DNA of 64,000 nucleotides from Pseudactinotalea suaedae (GTDB lineage: Bacteria > Actinomycetota > Actinomycetes > Actinomycetales > Beutenbergiaceae): NCBI RefSeq assembly GCF_009733815.1, contig NZ_WNXY01000011.1, positions 62,001 to 126,000 on the forward strand, read 5' to 3'. The notes beneath the pieces were generated by a model. That model was not told where the DNA came from. It did no database searches and saw only the letters and a program-made list of their open reading frames with translations. A program made the translations under genes and the position numbers. This document shows, piece by piece, positions 7,910 through 15,870 of the stretch. Position 1 is the stretch's first letter. Every line of letters begins with the position of its first letter.

Positions 7910-9085
7910 ATGCACCCTCAGACGAACGCACGATCAGCAACCAGCACGTCGTCCCGGCGCCGATCTCGCCGCCTCTCAGCGCACCTCGGCAGCGCCGTCG
8001 CGATCGCGGCGACGGCCCTCGCCGTCGCGGGGACCGGGGCGGCCGCGGCACCGGGCAACGGCACGGCCCTCGATGAGGCCGAGTACCACGATCCCGGCAC
8101 CTACGCACTGGATGTCACGGACTACTCGCAGGCCATCGATGCGATCGCCGGCCAGCCCGACGTCGACCAGGTGAGCTTCGACGAGCTCATCGCGAGCCGC
8201 TCCGGCGAGACGACGTCCTGCGGCGAGACCTGCCGTACCTGGCCCGAGCACCTGAGCTCCGACGACCGCTGGTACCCGCAGGGACTCGCGGGCAGCGAGG
8301 AGTCGAACTGGTCGGAGGCACCGGACGCCGAGGTTCTCGTCTCTGCCTGGTACCAGCGCACCTCACCGGAGGAGCACGCGGCCGTCGACTCGGCGCTGAA
8401 GTTCGTCTCCACGGACGACTGGCGCTACCGCAACGTGCCGCTCCGACTCCCGGTGCAGACAGACGACGGCTGGACAACGGAGCCGCTCGCCAGCCACAAC
8501 GGTGGCGTCGCCTGGGCCGGACCGTACCTGTACGTGGCCGCGACCGACCGGATCCACCGGTTCGACCTGCGCACGACGATGTCCGACGACGAGGGCTACT
8601 TCCTGGTGCCCGACAGCACCTATGTCGGGATCGACCAGGACCCGTACGGCGAGCCGCGCCTGTCGGCGATCTCCACGGACTGGACCGGGCAGCCGGCGCT
8701 CGTCTCCGCTGAGTACTCCGCAGACGAGAACGCCACCACCGAGGTCGTCCGCTGGCCTCTGAGTGCCTCGGGTGAACTGGCGGCCGAGAGCGGAGTCGTC
8801 GGTTCGCAGGACAACTTCTGGGTCGACAAGGACTCCTCGGTCGACAAGGTCCAGGGAGTCGGCGCACACGAAGGCCTGTACCTGTTCAGCGGTTCCGCCG
8901 GCACTCTCGACACCGCGCGGGTCGGATCCCAGACGGACCGAGGCACACTGACCTGGGGGCGCACCGGCGACGACACCGACATCCCCCAGGACCTGTATCT
9001 CAGCGAGTCGAACGTGTACGGCCAGACCGAGGAGCGCACCGACCGCTACCTGTTCTGGGAGTCCCGTGACGACGTCCTGCCCTGA
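7910..9085 (+). CDS. Secreted protein of unknown function
   Basis: The 391-residue protein has a long positively charged N-terminus (SSRRRSRRL), a hydrophobic core with alanine-rich stretch (about 26-44) and an AAAA cleavage region near residue 46, so it is exported. The mature part is acidic with repeating beta-strand-like blocks (GGVAWAGPYLYVAATDRIHR, VSAEYSADENATTEVVRW, GLYLFSGSAG), suggesting a beta-propeller-like or secreted lectin-type fold. A CGETC pair near residues 103-107 could form a disulfide. No catalytic motif was recognised. AGGAAGC upstream of the ATG serves as ribosome-binding site, and a TACGGT -10-like box lies about 40 bases upstream. Confidence 0.7.
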   Translation: MHPQTNARSATSTSSRRRSRRLSAHLGSAVAIAATALAVAGTGAAAAPGNGTALDEAEYHDPGTYALDVTDYSQAIDAIAGQPDVDQVSFDELIASRSGETTSCGETCRTWPEHLSSDDRWYPQGLAGSEESNWSEAPDAEVLVSAWYQRTSPEEHAAVDSALKFVSTDDWRYRNVPLRLPVQTDDGWTTEPLASHNGGVAWAGPYLYVAATDRIHRFDLRTTMSDDEGYFLVPDSTYVGIDQDPYGEPRLSAISTDWTGQPALVSAEYSADENATTEVVRWPLSASGELAAESGVVGSQDNFWVDKDSSVDKVQGVGAHEGLYLFSGSAGTLDTARVGSQTDRGTLTWGRTGDDTDIPQDLYLSESNVYGQTEERTDRYLFWESRDDVLP

Positions 9086-9107
9086 CGCCTCGACCTTGCA
9101 CGCTTAG

Positions 9108-9147
9108 CCCTGCCGCCCTGCCGCCCTGCCGCCCTGCCGCCCTGTCG
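9108..9147 (+). repeat. 8-bp tandem repeat CCCTGCCG x5
   Basis: Five head-to-tail copies of CCCTGCCG (the fifth with one change) lie in the short space between the secreted-protein gene and the convergent HNH gene. The repeat is non-coding and unstable-looking; copy number could vary between strains. Confidence 0.9.
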
Positions 9148-9202
9148 TTCTGCGGCATGCGCCCTCGGACTGACGCCCTGCTCCAGGTGACGGACGGGCA
9201 CG

Positions 9203-10897
9203 TCAGAACGGTGGTGGGACGTCGGGTCCGGGATGTGCGACCGGGGCCGGTGCGGGTTGCGGCTGCTGCATGACGACCCTGCCGTCGTGGAACTCGGTGT
9301 ACCGGTGCCCGGTCGCGGTGGTCCAGGTGCGGCTGCGCTCGATGCCGTTGTAGGTGTAGTGCCAACCGGCGTGGGTCAGGAGCAGGTGGTCCCGGCGGCA
9401 GCCTGGCGCCATGTCGCGGGCTGTCGTTATGCCGATCGGCCAGGGGATCTCGTGGTGCAGGTCGCAGGAGTCCGAGCTCACGCCGCAACCGGGCCGAACA
9501 CACTGCGGGTGGGTGGCCTTCACCAGGTCGGCCATGCGAGGCGGCGGCTTGTACCTCTCGGTGGAGAGCTCACGGACCGACTCATCGATCGGGTCGGTGA
9601 CCAGACGTTGCCACGTGCTGCCCGCCGCGAGTGCGCGAGCCACCGAGGCGGGAATCGGGCCGTACCCCTCGAGATCGGCCGGCTCATGGGAGCCCGGTGG
9701 GTCCGAGCCGCCACCATCGGTGCCGGTCATCAGACTCGTCAGCGGTACGGTCACGCGGATGTGCGCGGACCTGCCACCGATCACTCCTACCCGCATCCGA
9801 GGGGCACGCTCATGATCCGGGCCGTCGGGTTCTGGTGCGGCAGTGCTGCCAGCGGATGGCGCGGCTGCGTCAGCAGCTGATAGGCGACCGCACTGGACGC
9901 CGTCACACGGGCCGATCCAACCGGTCTCGACCGCGGTGGCGCCCAGCAGTGCGAGGGCGTCGGCGCGAAGCTGATCCATGGTCCGCTCATCGCCGCCTGC
10001 TTTCGCGGACCGTGCCGCGGCATCCAGAGCTCGGTAGAGGGTCGACGCCTCGGCAGCCGGCATCACCGCATACACCGAGGCCATGCCGTGCGGCAGCGCC
10101 CGCGGTCGGTCCACGCGCCGCACCGTTGCCGCCTGTGCGCACCGATCCTCGAACTCCTCGGGATCGACCTGTGCGCACGCCTTGGTGAGCTCGCGGCGCA
10201 CCGTTCCCGACGGCACGTACGACGCCTTCTCCAGGACCCGGCTCTGCACCTCGAGAGCGACATCGACCGACAGATCGGTCAACGCATCGAGGATCATGTC
10301 AGCCTTGACGGCGTTGATCTCCCCGGCCTCGAACGCCTCCTGGGTGGGGATGCCGACATGCCGCATCACCTGGCCGGTGTTGATCAGTCGCTTCGCGGCG
10401 CGCTTGGTGATGCCGAGTCGGGACGCGAGCTCGTCGCCAGCGATGCAGGGGTCGGAGACCACCACGCCCCGGCCTCGGGCATCCTTCTTGCGCAGCCGTT
10501 CCAGACCCGCCAGCCCGTGGGCCATCTGCTCGCGCCGTGCCAGCGCCGCAGCAGCCAGGCGCTTGCGCGCTGCGCAGAACGCCTCCAGCCGATCCCAGTG
10601 CGAGACGATCTCGACGGCGTCGTAGTCGGTGTCGATGGCGCCTTCGGGCAGCTGCTCGAGCTCGGACAGGAGCCTGCTCGACGGCGGTAGCTCACCCAGC
10701 CACGAGCCGGGCCCCAGCTCCGGAAGGTGAAGCTCTGTCAACCAGTCCGACTCGGACGCGTCATCGTCAGCACTCGGCTCCCAGTCGTGCGGTCGTGTGG
10801 GCAGGAGGTCGGTGAGGAGGTCGAGCAGCTGCTCACGCGACATCTCGTCGAGAGGCACAGGGCCGCGGCACGAGTCGTCAACGATGGTCTCCGACAC
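9203..10897 (-). CDS. DUF222/HNH endonuclease-like protein
   Basis: The 564-residue protein has the N-terminal DUF222 region (long helical part, WDRLEAFCAARKRLAAAALARREQ) and a C-terminal HNH nuclease domain. The latter has a zinc-binding CVRPGCGVSSDSCDLHHEIPW segment followed by ARDMAPGCRRDHLLLTH. This is the actinobacterial 13E12-repeat family, present in many copies in some genomes and suspected of mobile behaviour. GTG 10897 was chosen because AAGGGAG lies seven bases before it. The frame stays open far upstream, and the earlier starts have no ribosome-binding site. A 15-bp perfect palindrome lies 78 bases upstream. Confidence 0.88.
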   Translation of the reverse strand: MSETIVDDSCRGPVPLDEMSREQLLDLLTDLLPTRPHDWEPSADDDASESDWLTELHLPELGPGSWLGELPPSSRLLSELEQLPEGAIDTDYDAVEIVSHWDRLEAFCAARKRLAAAALARREQMAHGLAGLERLRKKDARGRGVVVSDPCIAGDELASRLGITKRAAKRLINTGQVMRHVGIPTQEAFEAGEINAVKADMILDALTDLSVDVALEVQSRVLEKASYVPSGTVRRELTKACAQVDPEEFEDRCAQAATVRRVDRPRALPHGMASVYAVMPAAEASTLYRALDAAARSAKAGGDERTMDQLRADALALLGATAVETGWIGPCDGVQCGRLSAADAAAPSAGSTAAPEPDGPDHERAPRMRVGVIGGRSAHIRVTVPLTSLMTGTDGGGSDPPGSHEPADLEGYGPIPASVARALAAGSTWQRLVTDPIDESVRELSTERYKPPPRMADLVKATHPQCVRPGCGVSSDSCDLHHEIPWPIGITTARDMAPGCRRDHLLLTHAGWHYTYNGIERSRTWTTATGHRYTEFHDGRVVMQQPQPAPAPVAHPGPDVPPPF

Positions 10898-10974
10898 CCT
10901 CCCACTCCCTTCAACGACGCTGGTGATCTGCACTGATCCGAGAGTCCCACAAGGCTCTGACACCGGCTGATCTC

Positions 10975-10989
10975 GATGCTCCGAGCATC
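10975..10989. promoter_or_regulatory. 15-bp perfect palindrome upstream of HNH gene
   Basis: GATGCTC-C-GAGCATC is a perfect inverted repeat with a single central base, 78 bases before the HNH start. It could be an operator or a recombination/cleavage site. The rest of 10898-11162 shows nothing else convincing. Confidence 0.4.
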
Positions 10990-11162
10990 TCACCGAGGTC
11001 TGACATTCCTGCTTCTGCCAGGAGAAGGAGCCTTCATCCGACAAGGAGAGCTCCGCCGTCATACCTGAAGGATGGGGGTCGTCGTTGCCGCCCGCAGGCG
11101 CCTGCGCAGGGCCGCCCATCGCGCTCGCCACCTCGCGCAGACCCGAGCCGTGCCCCGCGCCG

Positions 11163-11720
11163 TCAGCGTTCGCCCCGCGCCGCTCGGTAGCGGGCGACCT
11201 TGTGCTCGTTGCCGCACGTGCGCATGCTGCACCACCGTCGGCGGCGGCTCCGTGAGGTGTCGACGAAGAACCAGCCGCACCCGTCGCAGGCGCGGATCGC
11301 GGGCGTGGGCGGGTGCAGCAGCAGCTGGAGCGAAGCGACCGCAAGAGCGGCCGGCGCGCCGGCGGTTGCGCTCGCGGTGATCGCCCCGTACGGGTCGACC
11401 ACGACGTGCTCCGCGCCGCGCCGTGCCTGTGCGAGCACGCGCGCCAGGACCGCGGGGTCGATGCCTCGCCCTGCACGCTGGGCGTCGAACGCCTTCCAGA
11501 GCACCGAGCGCAGGTCGACGGCGGCCCTCAACGTGGCGGCCTTGACCGGTTCGGCGGTCGGCGCCACGAGATCGACGTGGATGAGCCAGCGGTAGAACGC
11601 GTCGGTGCTGTCGAGCAGCTCGGCCCCCAGCTCCGGAGTGCGCCGGTAGACGGTGTTGCAGAAGTCGAGGGCGACGTGCCCGGCGACGACGTGGTCGTCC
11701 AGCCAGACTGTGCCCGTCAT
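11163..11720 (-). CDS. CGNR zinc finger / ABATE domain protein
   Basis: The 185-residue protein has an N-terminal ABATE domain (LDFCNTVYRR and following helices) and a C-terminal CGNR zinc finger. The finger has CDGCGWFFVDTSRSRRRRWC and the name-giving CGNEHKVARYRAA motif (about 145-182). Members are predicted nucleic-acid-binding, stress-responsive regulators. Its ATG overlaps the stop of the upstream hydrolase gene by four bases (ATGA), so both are co-translated from one message. It may control its own operon through the inverted repeat at 12628-12657 (inference). Confidence 0.85.
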   Translation of the reverse strand: MTGTVWLDDHVVAGHVALDFCNTVYRRTPELGAELLDSTDAFYRWLIHVDLVAPTAEPVKAATLRAAVDLRSVLWKAFDAQRAGRGIDPAVLARVLAQARRGAEHVVVDPYGAITASATAGAPAALAVASLQLLLHPPTPAIRACDGCGWFFVDTSRSRRRRWCSMRTCGNEHKVARYRAARGER

Positions 11721-12616
11721 CGTGGCGTCTGCGTGTGCCCGGCGACCACGTCGCGAGCGAAGGCCCTGACGGCGGTGGTGATCTCGTCGGCGTGCGTCTC
11801 GGTGAGGAAGTGGCCGCCGTCGTAGATGTGAGCCTCGAGGCGGTCGAGCTCCTCGTGGAAGGCGAGCACCTCGGCGATGTCGAAGAACGGGTCGTGGCGA
11901 CCCCAGAGGACCAGGCACGGCGGTTGGTGCCTGCGGTGGTACTCCGCGATCTCCGGGAACCGGTCGACGTGACGGCGGTAGTCGAGGAACAGCCGCTCAT
12001 GGGCGTCGATGTTGCCCTGGCGGGACAGGCGTTCCCAGTCCAGGTGCCAGGACTCGCGCGGGTGCAACGGCACGAGCCGCTCGGGAAGCCCGGAGAGATA
12101 GGTGTCCCTGGTGCCGGCGAACGTGAACCAGTCCCCGATCGCAGCGCGGTTCTCCGGCGTCGGGTCCGACCAGTACCGGCGCACGGCGTCCCACGGCTCG
12201 CCCAGGCCCGCGTCGTGCACGCTGCCGTTCTGCACCACGATCCCGAGCAAGCGTTCCGGGTGGCGGGTGGCGAGGTAGTAGCCCACCGGCGTGCCGAAGT
12301 CGGTCACGTATAGCACGTACTGCTGCAGCCCGATGTCCTCCAGGAACCGCTCGATCCTCGTAGCGAGGTGCTCGAACGTGTACTCGAACTCCTCGACGGC
12401 CGGGGCGTCGGAGAACCCGAAGCCGGGCATGTCCGGTGCGACGGCGTAGTGCTCGCTCCCCAGTCCCGGCAGGACCTCGCGGAACGAGTGGGACGAGCTG
12501 GGCGAGCCGTGCAGCAGCACGATGCCCGACGAGCCCGGTACACCGGTCTCCCGGTAGTGGACGGTGAATCCCTCGATCGTCCGGTCGAGGTGCCGGGTGC
12601 GCGCGATGCGCTGCAT
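11717..12616 (-). CDS. Alpha/beta hydrolase, haloalkane dehalogenase/epoxide hydrolase-like
   Basis: The 299-residue hydrolase has LLHGSPSSSHSFR at about 34-46. The nucleophile position is occupied by aspartate rather than serine (YVTDFGTPVGYY, Asp106), and the catalytic His sits in YDGGHFLTE near the C-terminus. An Asp nucleophile is characteristic of haloalkane dehalogenases and epoxide hydrolases. ATG 12616 has AGGAGG six bases upstream; the much longer open reading beyond it overlaps GrpB on the other strand and is not coding. It is first gene of a two-gene operon with the CGNR protein. Confidence 0.85.
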   Translation of the reverse strand: MQRIARTRHLDRTIEGFTVHYRETGVPGSSGIVLLHGSPSSSHSFREVLPGLGSEHYAVAPDMPGFGFSDAPAVEEFEYTFEHLATRIERFLEDIGLQQYVLYVTDFGTPVGYYLATRHPERLLGIVVQNGSVHDAGLGEPWDAVRRYWSDPTPENRAAIGDWFTFAGTRDTYLSGLPERLVPLHPRESWHLDWERLSRQGNIDAHERLFLDYRRHVDRFPEIAEYHRRHQPPCLVLWGRHDPFFDIAEVLAFHEELDRLEAHIYDGGHFLTETHADEITTAVRAFARDVVAGHTQTPR

Positions 12617-12627
12617 GCCAACCTCCT

Positions 12628-12657
12628 GTAACCGATGACCATGCTTATAACGGTTAC
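12628..12657. promoter_or_regulatory. Inverted repeat GTAACCG-N16-CGGTTAC at promoter of hydrolase/CGNR operon
   Basis: Seven-base perfect arms 16 bases apart flank a minus-strand TATAAG -10-like box, directly upstream of the hydrolase ribosome-binding site. This is the geometry of a repressor site covering the promoter. The CGNR protein is the only local regulator candidate. Confidence 0.55.
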
Positions 12658-12763
12658 CAGCCTGACCGCTTCGACCACTCTGCGCAACCGTCTCGTGGCC
12701 GGCTTTCGCGGTGGTCCCGTTGATGCCTTGTCGCTCCTCGGCTGCCTCGGGCACAGTGACCCG

Positions 12764-13336
12764 ATGAGCGAGCAGCGACCCGTCATCGACATCCGCCCCT
12801 ACGACCTGCACTGGCCTGAGGAGTTCGCGGCGTTGCAGGCACAGCTCGTCGACGCGCTCGGCGGACTTGCCGTGCGGGTGGATCACATCGGCTCGACGTC
12901 CGTGCCCGACCTCGCCGCCAAGGACATCATCGACATCCAGGTGAGCGTGACCGATCTCGACGACCCGGAGGTGTCGCGCGCCTTCCTCCAGCTCGGTGCC
13001 ACCGCGACGACGATCACCAGCGACCACGTCCCACCCGGGGACAAGCACGGCAGTGTCGGCTGGCGCAAGCTGCTGTTCCGCCCGCCGGCCGCCTGGCGGC
13101 CGGCGCACCTGCACGTGCGCGCCGTGGGGCAGCCGAACCAGCGGTACGCGCTGCTGTTCCGGGACTACCTGCGCGCCACGCCCTCGGCGGCCGCCGCGTA
13201 CGCGCAGATCAAGATCGCGCTCGCCAGGCTGCACCCCGATGACCCGGGCGCCTACTACGACGTCAAGGATCCGGTCTGCGACCTGATCATCGATGCCGCC
13301 GAGCTCTGGGCAGGCGGGGAGGGCTGGCGCCCCTGA
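12764..13336 (+). CDS. GrpB family protein (UPF0157)
   Basis: The 190-residue protein matches the GrpB/UPF0157 nucleotidyltransferase-like family. It opens with IRPYDLHWPEEFAAL, contains the diagnostic VDHIGSTSVPDLAAKDIIDIQV (about 38-58), and ends with the family region YALLFRDYLRATP and YDVKDPVCDLI. Its cellular role is unknown; some homologues are fused to dephospho-CoA kinase. ATG 12764 is preceded by CACAGT with six bases between. The gene is divergent from the hydrolase operon. Confidence 0.87.
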   Translation: MSEQRPVIDIRPYDLHWPEEFAALQAQLVDALGGLAVRVDHIGSTSVPDLAAKDIIDIQVSVTDLDDPEVSRAFLQLGATATTITSDHVPPGDKHGSVGWRKLLFRPPAAWRPAHLHVRAVGQPNQRYALLFRDYLRATPSAAAAYAQIKIALARLHPDDPGAYYDVKDPVCDLIIDAAELWAGGEGWRP

Positions 13337-13436
13337 CGCCCGCGGTGCCCGCGTCCCTCCGGTCGATGTCAGCCCTCGCTGACAGACTGCGGCGAGTGCT
13401 CGACCACCCAGGTCGCGCAGCGTCCGAGGAGGAACA

Positions 13437-13844
13437 GTGCCGGTTTCCGTCAGCAACCCCGAGGGTCTCGCACCGCCGCCGGCCGGCGTGTACAACCATG
13501 TGGCCGTCGCCACCGGCAGCCGCCAGGTCTACGTCGCCGGTCAGATCGGGACCGACGCCAGCGGCGAGCTGGTGGCCGAGGATCTCGCCGGTCAGGTGGC
13601 ACAGGCCTACCGCAACGTCGTCACCGCGCTCGCCTCGGTGGGTGCAGGGGTCGCGGATCTCGTGCGACTCACCTTCTACGTCGTGGACTGGTCGCCGGAG
13701 AAGTTCCCCGAGTTCATGGAGGGCATGCAGGCCGCGGTCACCGAGCTGGGGGCGAGCGGAGCGCCCGCCTCGCTCATCGGCGTCGAGATCCTGTTTCAGC
13801 CCGGCGTGCTCGTCGAGATCGAGGCGACCGCCGTCGTCGACTGA
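13437..13844 (+). CDS. RidA family protein
   Basis: The 135-residue protein belongs to the YjgF/YER057c/UK114 family, which hydrolyses reactive enamine/imine intermediates such as 2-aminoacrylate. The conserved pattern VYVAGQIGTDASGELV, the central DLVRLTFYVVDW and the C-terminal VLVEIEATAVVD are present. The arginine expected before the last conserved strand in strict RidA proteins (usually R-x-x-V/A) is not obvious (ASLIGVEILFQPG), so it may belong to an Rid subfamily with another substrate. GTG 13437 has GAGGAGG about seven bases upstream. Confidence 0.85.
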   Translation: MPVSVSNPEGLAPPPAGVYNHVAVATGSRQVYVAGQIGTDASGELVAEDLAGQVAQAYRNVVTALASVGAGVADLVRLTFYVVDWSPEKFPEFMEGMQAAVTELGASGAPASLIGVEILFQPGVLVEIEATAVVD

Positions 13845-13881
13845 ACCCGCCCGCTCGATACCGGAGATCCGCCCGCCGCGG

Positions 13882-14007
13882 CTACAGGTCGCGGTGAGCG
13901 CCGGAGTCCGGGCCGCCGCCGCGCTTGAGGTTGATGATCGCGGCCACCAGGCCGCCCCAGACGATGACGATCGAGACGATCATCATGGCCACCGCTGCTC
14001 CGCTCAT
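13882..14007 (-). CDS. MetS-type small subunit of NSS transporter
   Basis: This is a 41-residue one-helix membrane protein: MSGAAVAMMIVSIVIVWG, then GLVAAIINLKRGGG and a short polar tail. Its ATG overlaps the TGA of the sodium-coupled transporter gene by four bases, so the two are translated together. In Corynebacterium glutamicum a comparable mini-protein, MetS, is required for the NSS transporter MetP to take up methionine and alanine. The position and helix pattern match. The gene is very short and easily overlooked. Confidence 0.85.
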   Translation of the reverse strand: MSGAAVAMMIVSIVIVWGGLVAAIINLKRGGGPDSGAHRDL

Positions 14008-15542
14008 GGTGCGTCCTCCAGGTCCTGCTCGGTCTCGAAGTTCTCGACGGCGGTGTCAGCACGCCATCGGGTCCGCCCCGCGATCAGCCCGAAGATGATC
14101 GCGGCGACCGCCACACCCCAGCCGAAGACGGCGAGCATCCAGGTCGGGTAGCCCTCGTACGGGGTCCGCAGGTCGGTGATGAGCTGCTGCACCAGCACGA
14201 ACGTCAGCGCCACCGGGATCACCCCGCCGACCAGGACGTACCACCACCGCCCGAGCCGTATCGAGCCGGAGCGGTTGAGGTGGGCGGCCAGCTCGGGGAG
14301 TGCGCGGACGCCCCAGGCGACCGCGAGCGTGCTGACGACGGCGACCAGCAGGATCCCGTACTGGTTGACGAAGTGGTCGACGATGTCGAGCACGCTCAGG
14401 CCGCTGGCGGTCGAGAAGAAGGCGATGCTGACCAGGGCGGCCGGCACCGTCACGACCAGTGTCGCCCTCACCCGCGTGAGCTCGAACTTGTCCCGGACGG
14501 CGGAGATCACCACCTCCAGGATGCTCACCAGCGAGGTGATCCCGGCCAGCACCAGCGAGCCGAAGAACAGCACCCCGATCAACGCACCCGCGGGTGCCTC
14601 GCTGATGATCGTCGGGAACACCACGAACGCCAGTCCGATGCCACTGGCGACGACCTCGGTCACCTGGACGCCGTTGGCCTGGGCGAGGAAGCCAAGCGCG
14701 GCGAAGACACCGATGCCGGCGAGCAGCTCGAAGCCGGAGTTCGACAGACCGACGACGAGGCCGGAGCCGGGCATGTCGGTCTTGCGGCCCACGTAGGAGC
14801 TGTAGGTGATCATGATGCCGAAGCCCACCGACAGCGAGAAGAAGATCTGGCCGAACGCCGCACCCCAGACGCCGGGTTCCAGCAGCGCGGCCCACTGCGG
14901 GGTGAACAGCGCGTCGAGGCCGGTGGCGGCGCCCGGCAGCAGCAGCGCCTGCACCACGAGTGCGGTGAAAGCGACCAGCAGCACCGGGATGAACACGACG
15001 GCGGTGGCTCCGACCCCCCGCTGCACCCCGAGCGTCATGATCGCGATCGTCACGACCCAGACCAGCGTGAGCGGGACGAGCACGCCAGGAACGATGTCGA
15101 AGGAGATGCCGCTGCTTCGCTGCAGGAAGTCGTTCATGAGGAACGACTCGGGATCGTCACCCCACGCCTGGGTCAGCGAGAAACCGGTGTAGCGGATCGA
15201 CCAGGCGATCACGGCGGCGTAGTAGACGGCGATCGCGACGCAGATCGCGACCTGCCACCAGCCGATGCCCTCCGTCCACCGGCGCAGCCGCGCGAAGGTC
15301 AGCGGTGCCGAGCCGCGGAACCGGTGCCCGAGGGCGTAGTCCATGAGCAGGAACGGCAGCCCCGCCACCAGCAGCGCGACGATGTACGGGACCATGAAGG
15401 CGCCGCCACCGCCCTCGTAGGCGACGTAGGGGAACCGCCAGATGTTCCCCAGCCCGACGGCGGAGCCGATCGCGGCCAGGATGAACACGGTCCGGGAGGA
15501 GAACGCGCCCCTCCGCTTCTCGGCGTCGGTCGTGGCAGACAT
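14004..15542 (-). CDS. Sodium-dependent amino acid transporter, NSS family (MetP-like)
   Basis: The 512-residue membrane protein has the NSS/SNF signature near the N-terminus: FILAAIGSAVGLGNIWRFPY (helix 1, with sodium/substrate-contacting Gly-rich unwound part). It continues with GGGGAFMVPYI and about twelve helices, including SVGFGIMITYSSY in helix 6. NSS proteins couple amino-acid uptake to sodium; pairing with a MetS-like mini-subunit suggests methionine or alanine. ATG 15542 has GGACGGAG upstream and starts just before the conserved helix. The 51-codon upstream extension is arginine-rich and non-family. Confidence 0.92.
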   Translation of the reverse strand: MSATTDAEKRRGAFSSRTVFILAAIGSAVGLGNIWRFPYVAYEGGGGAFMVPYIVALLVAGLPFLLMDYALGHRFRGSAPLTFARLRRWTEGIGWWQVAICVAIAVYYAAVIAWSIRYTGFSLTQAWGDDPESFLMNDFLQRSSGISFDIVPGVLVPLTLVWVVTIAIMTLGVQRGVGATAVVFIPVLLVAFTALVVQALLLPGAATGLDALFTPQWAALLEPGVWGAAFGQIFFSLSVGFGIMITYSSYVGRKTDMPGSGLVVGLSNSGFELLAGIGVFAALGFLAQANGVQVTEVVASGIGLAFVVFPTIISEAPAGALIGVLFFGSLVLAGITSLVSILEVVISAVRDKFELTRVRATLVVTVPAALVSIAFFSTASGLSVLDIVDHFVNQYGILLVAVVSTLAVAWGVRALPELAAHLNRSGSIRLGRWWYVLVGGVIPVALTFVLVQQLITDLRTPYEGYPTWMLAVFGWGVAVAAIIFGLIAGRTRWRADTAVENFETEQDLEDAP

Positions 15543-15682
15543 CGGCACTCCGTCCTGCTCGGGTCCCGCCACGCTAGCGCTGCGAGCGGGCGTGGACCAC
15601 CCGTTCGCCGAGCGGCGCACGGTGGAGGTGGCGCCGTGCCGCCGCGGCGCACGACCCGACGACACGCGTTCGCCGTCAAGAT

Positions 15683-15711
15683 TTGAGTCATTCACGATTG
15701 CGGGTTAGCGT
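15683..15711 (+). promoter_or_regulatory. Sigma-70-like promoter upstream of catalase
   Basis: TTGAGT (15683-15688) and TAGCGT (15706-15711) are separated by 17 bases in the 328-base gap 15543-15870. A transcript from here would have a leader of about 150 bases before the catalase ATG. No other element was seen in that gap. Confidence 0.45.
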
Positions 15712-15870
15712 CGAGGCGACGAGCGCGACCGGGCCAGGGGCCGGCGAGCACGACGTCGTCGGGAACCCGATCTCGGCGCGCTCTGTCCGTTCGGTCGGCG
15801 TGTCGCCACCGATCTCCCCGGGTGCAGACCGCGCCGCGGGTCAGAAGTCGAGCAGAGGAATCACCCAGGC

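Noticed and set aside
11717-13513. 598-codon reading extending the hydrolase upstream over GrpB.
   Set aside because: The ATG at 12616 has an ideal ribosome site and family N-terminus; upstream reading is antisense to GrpB.
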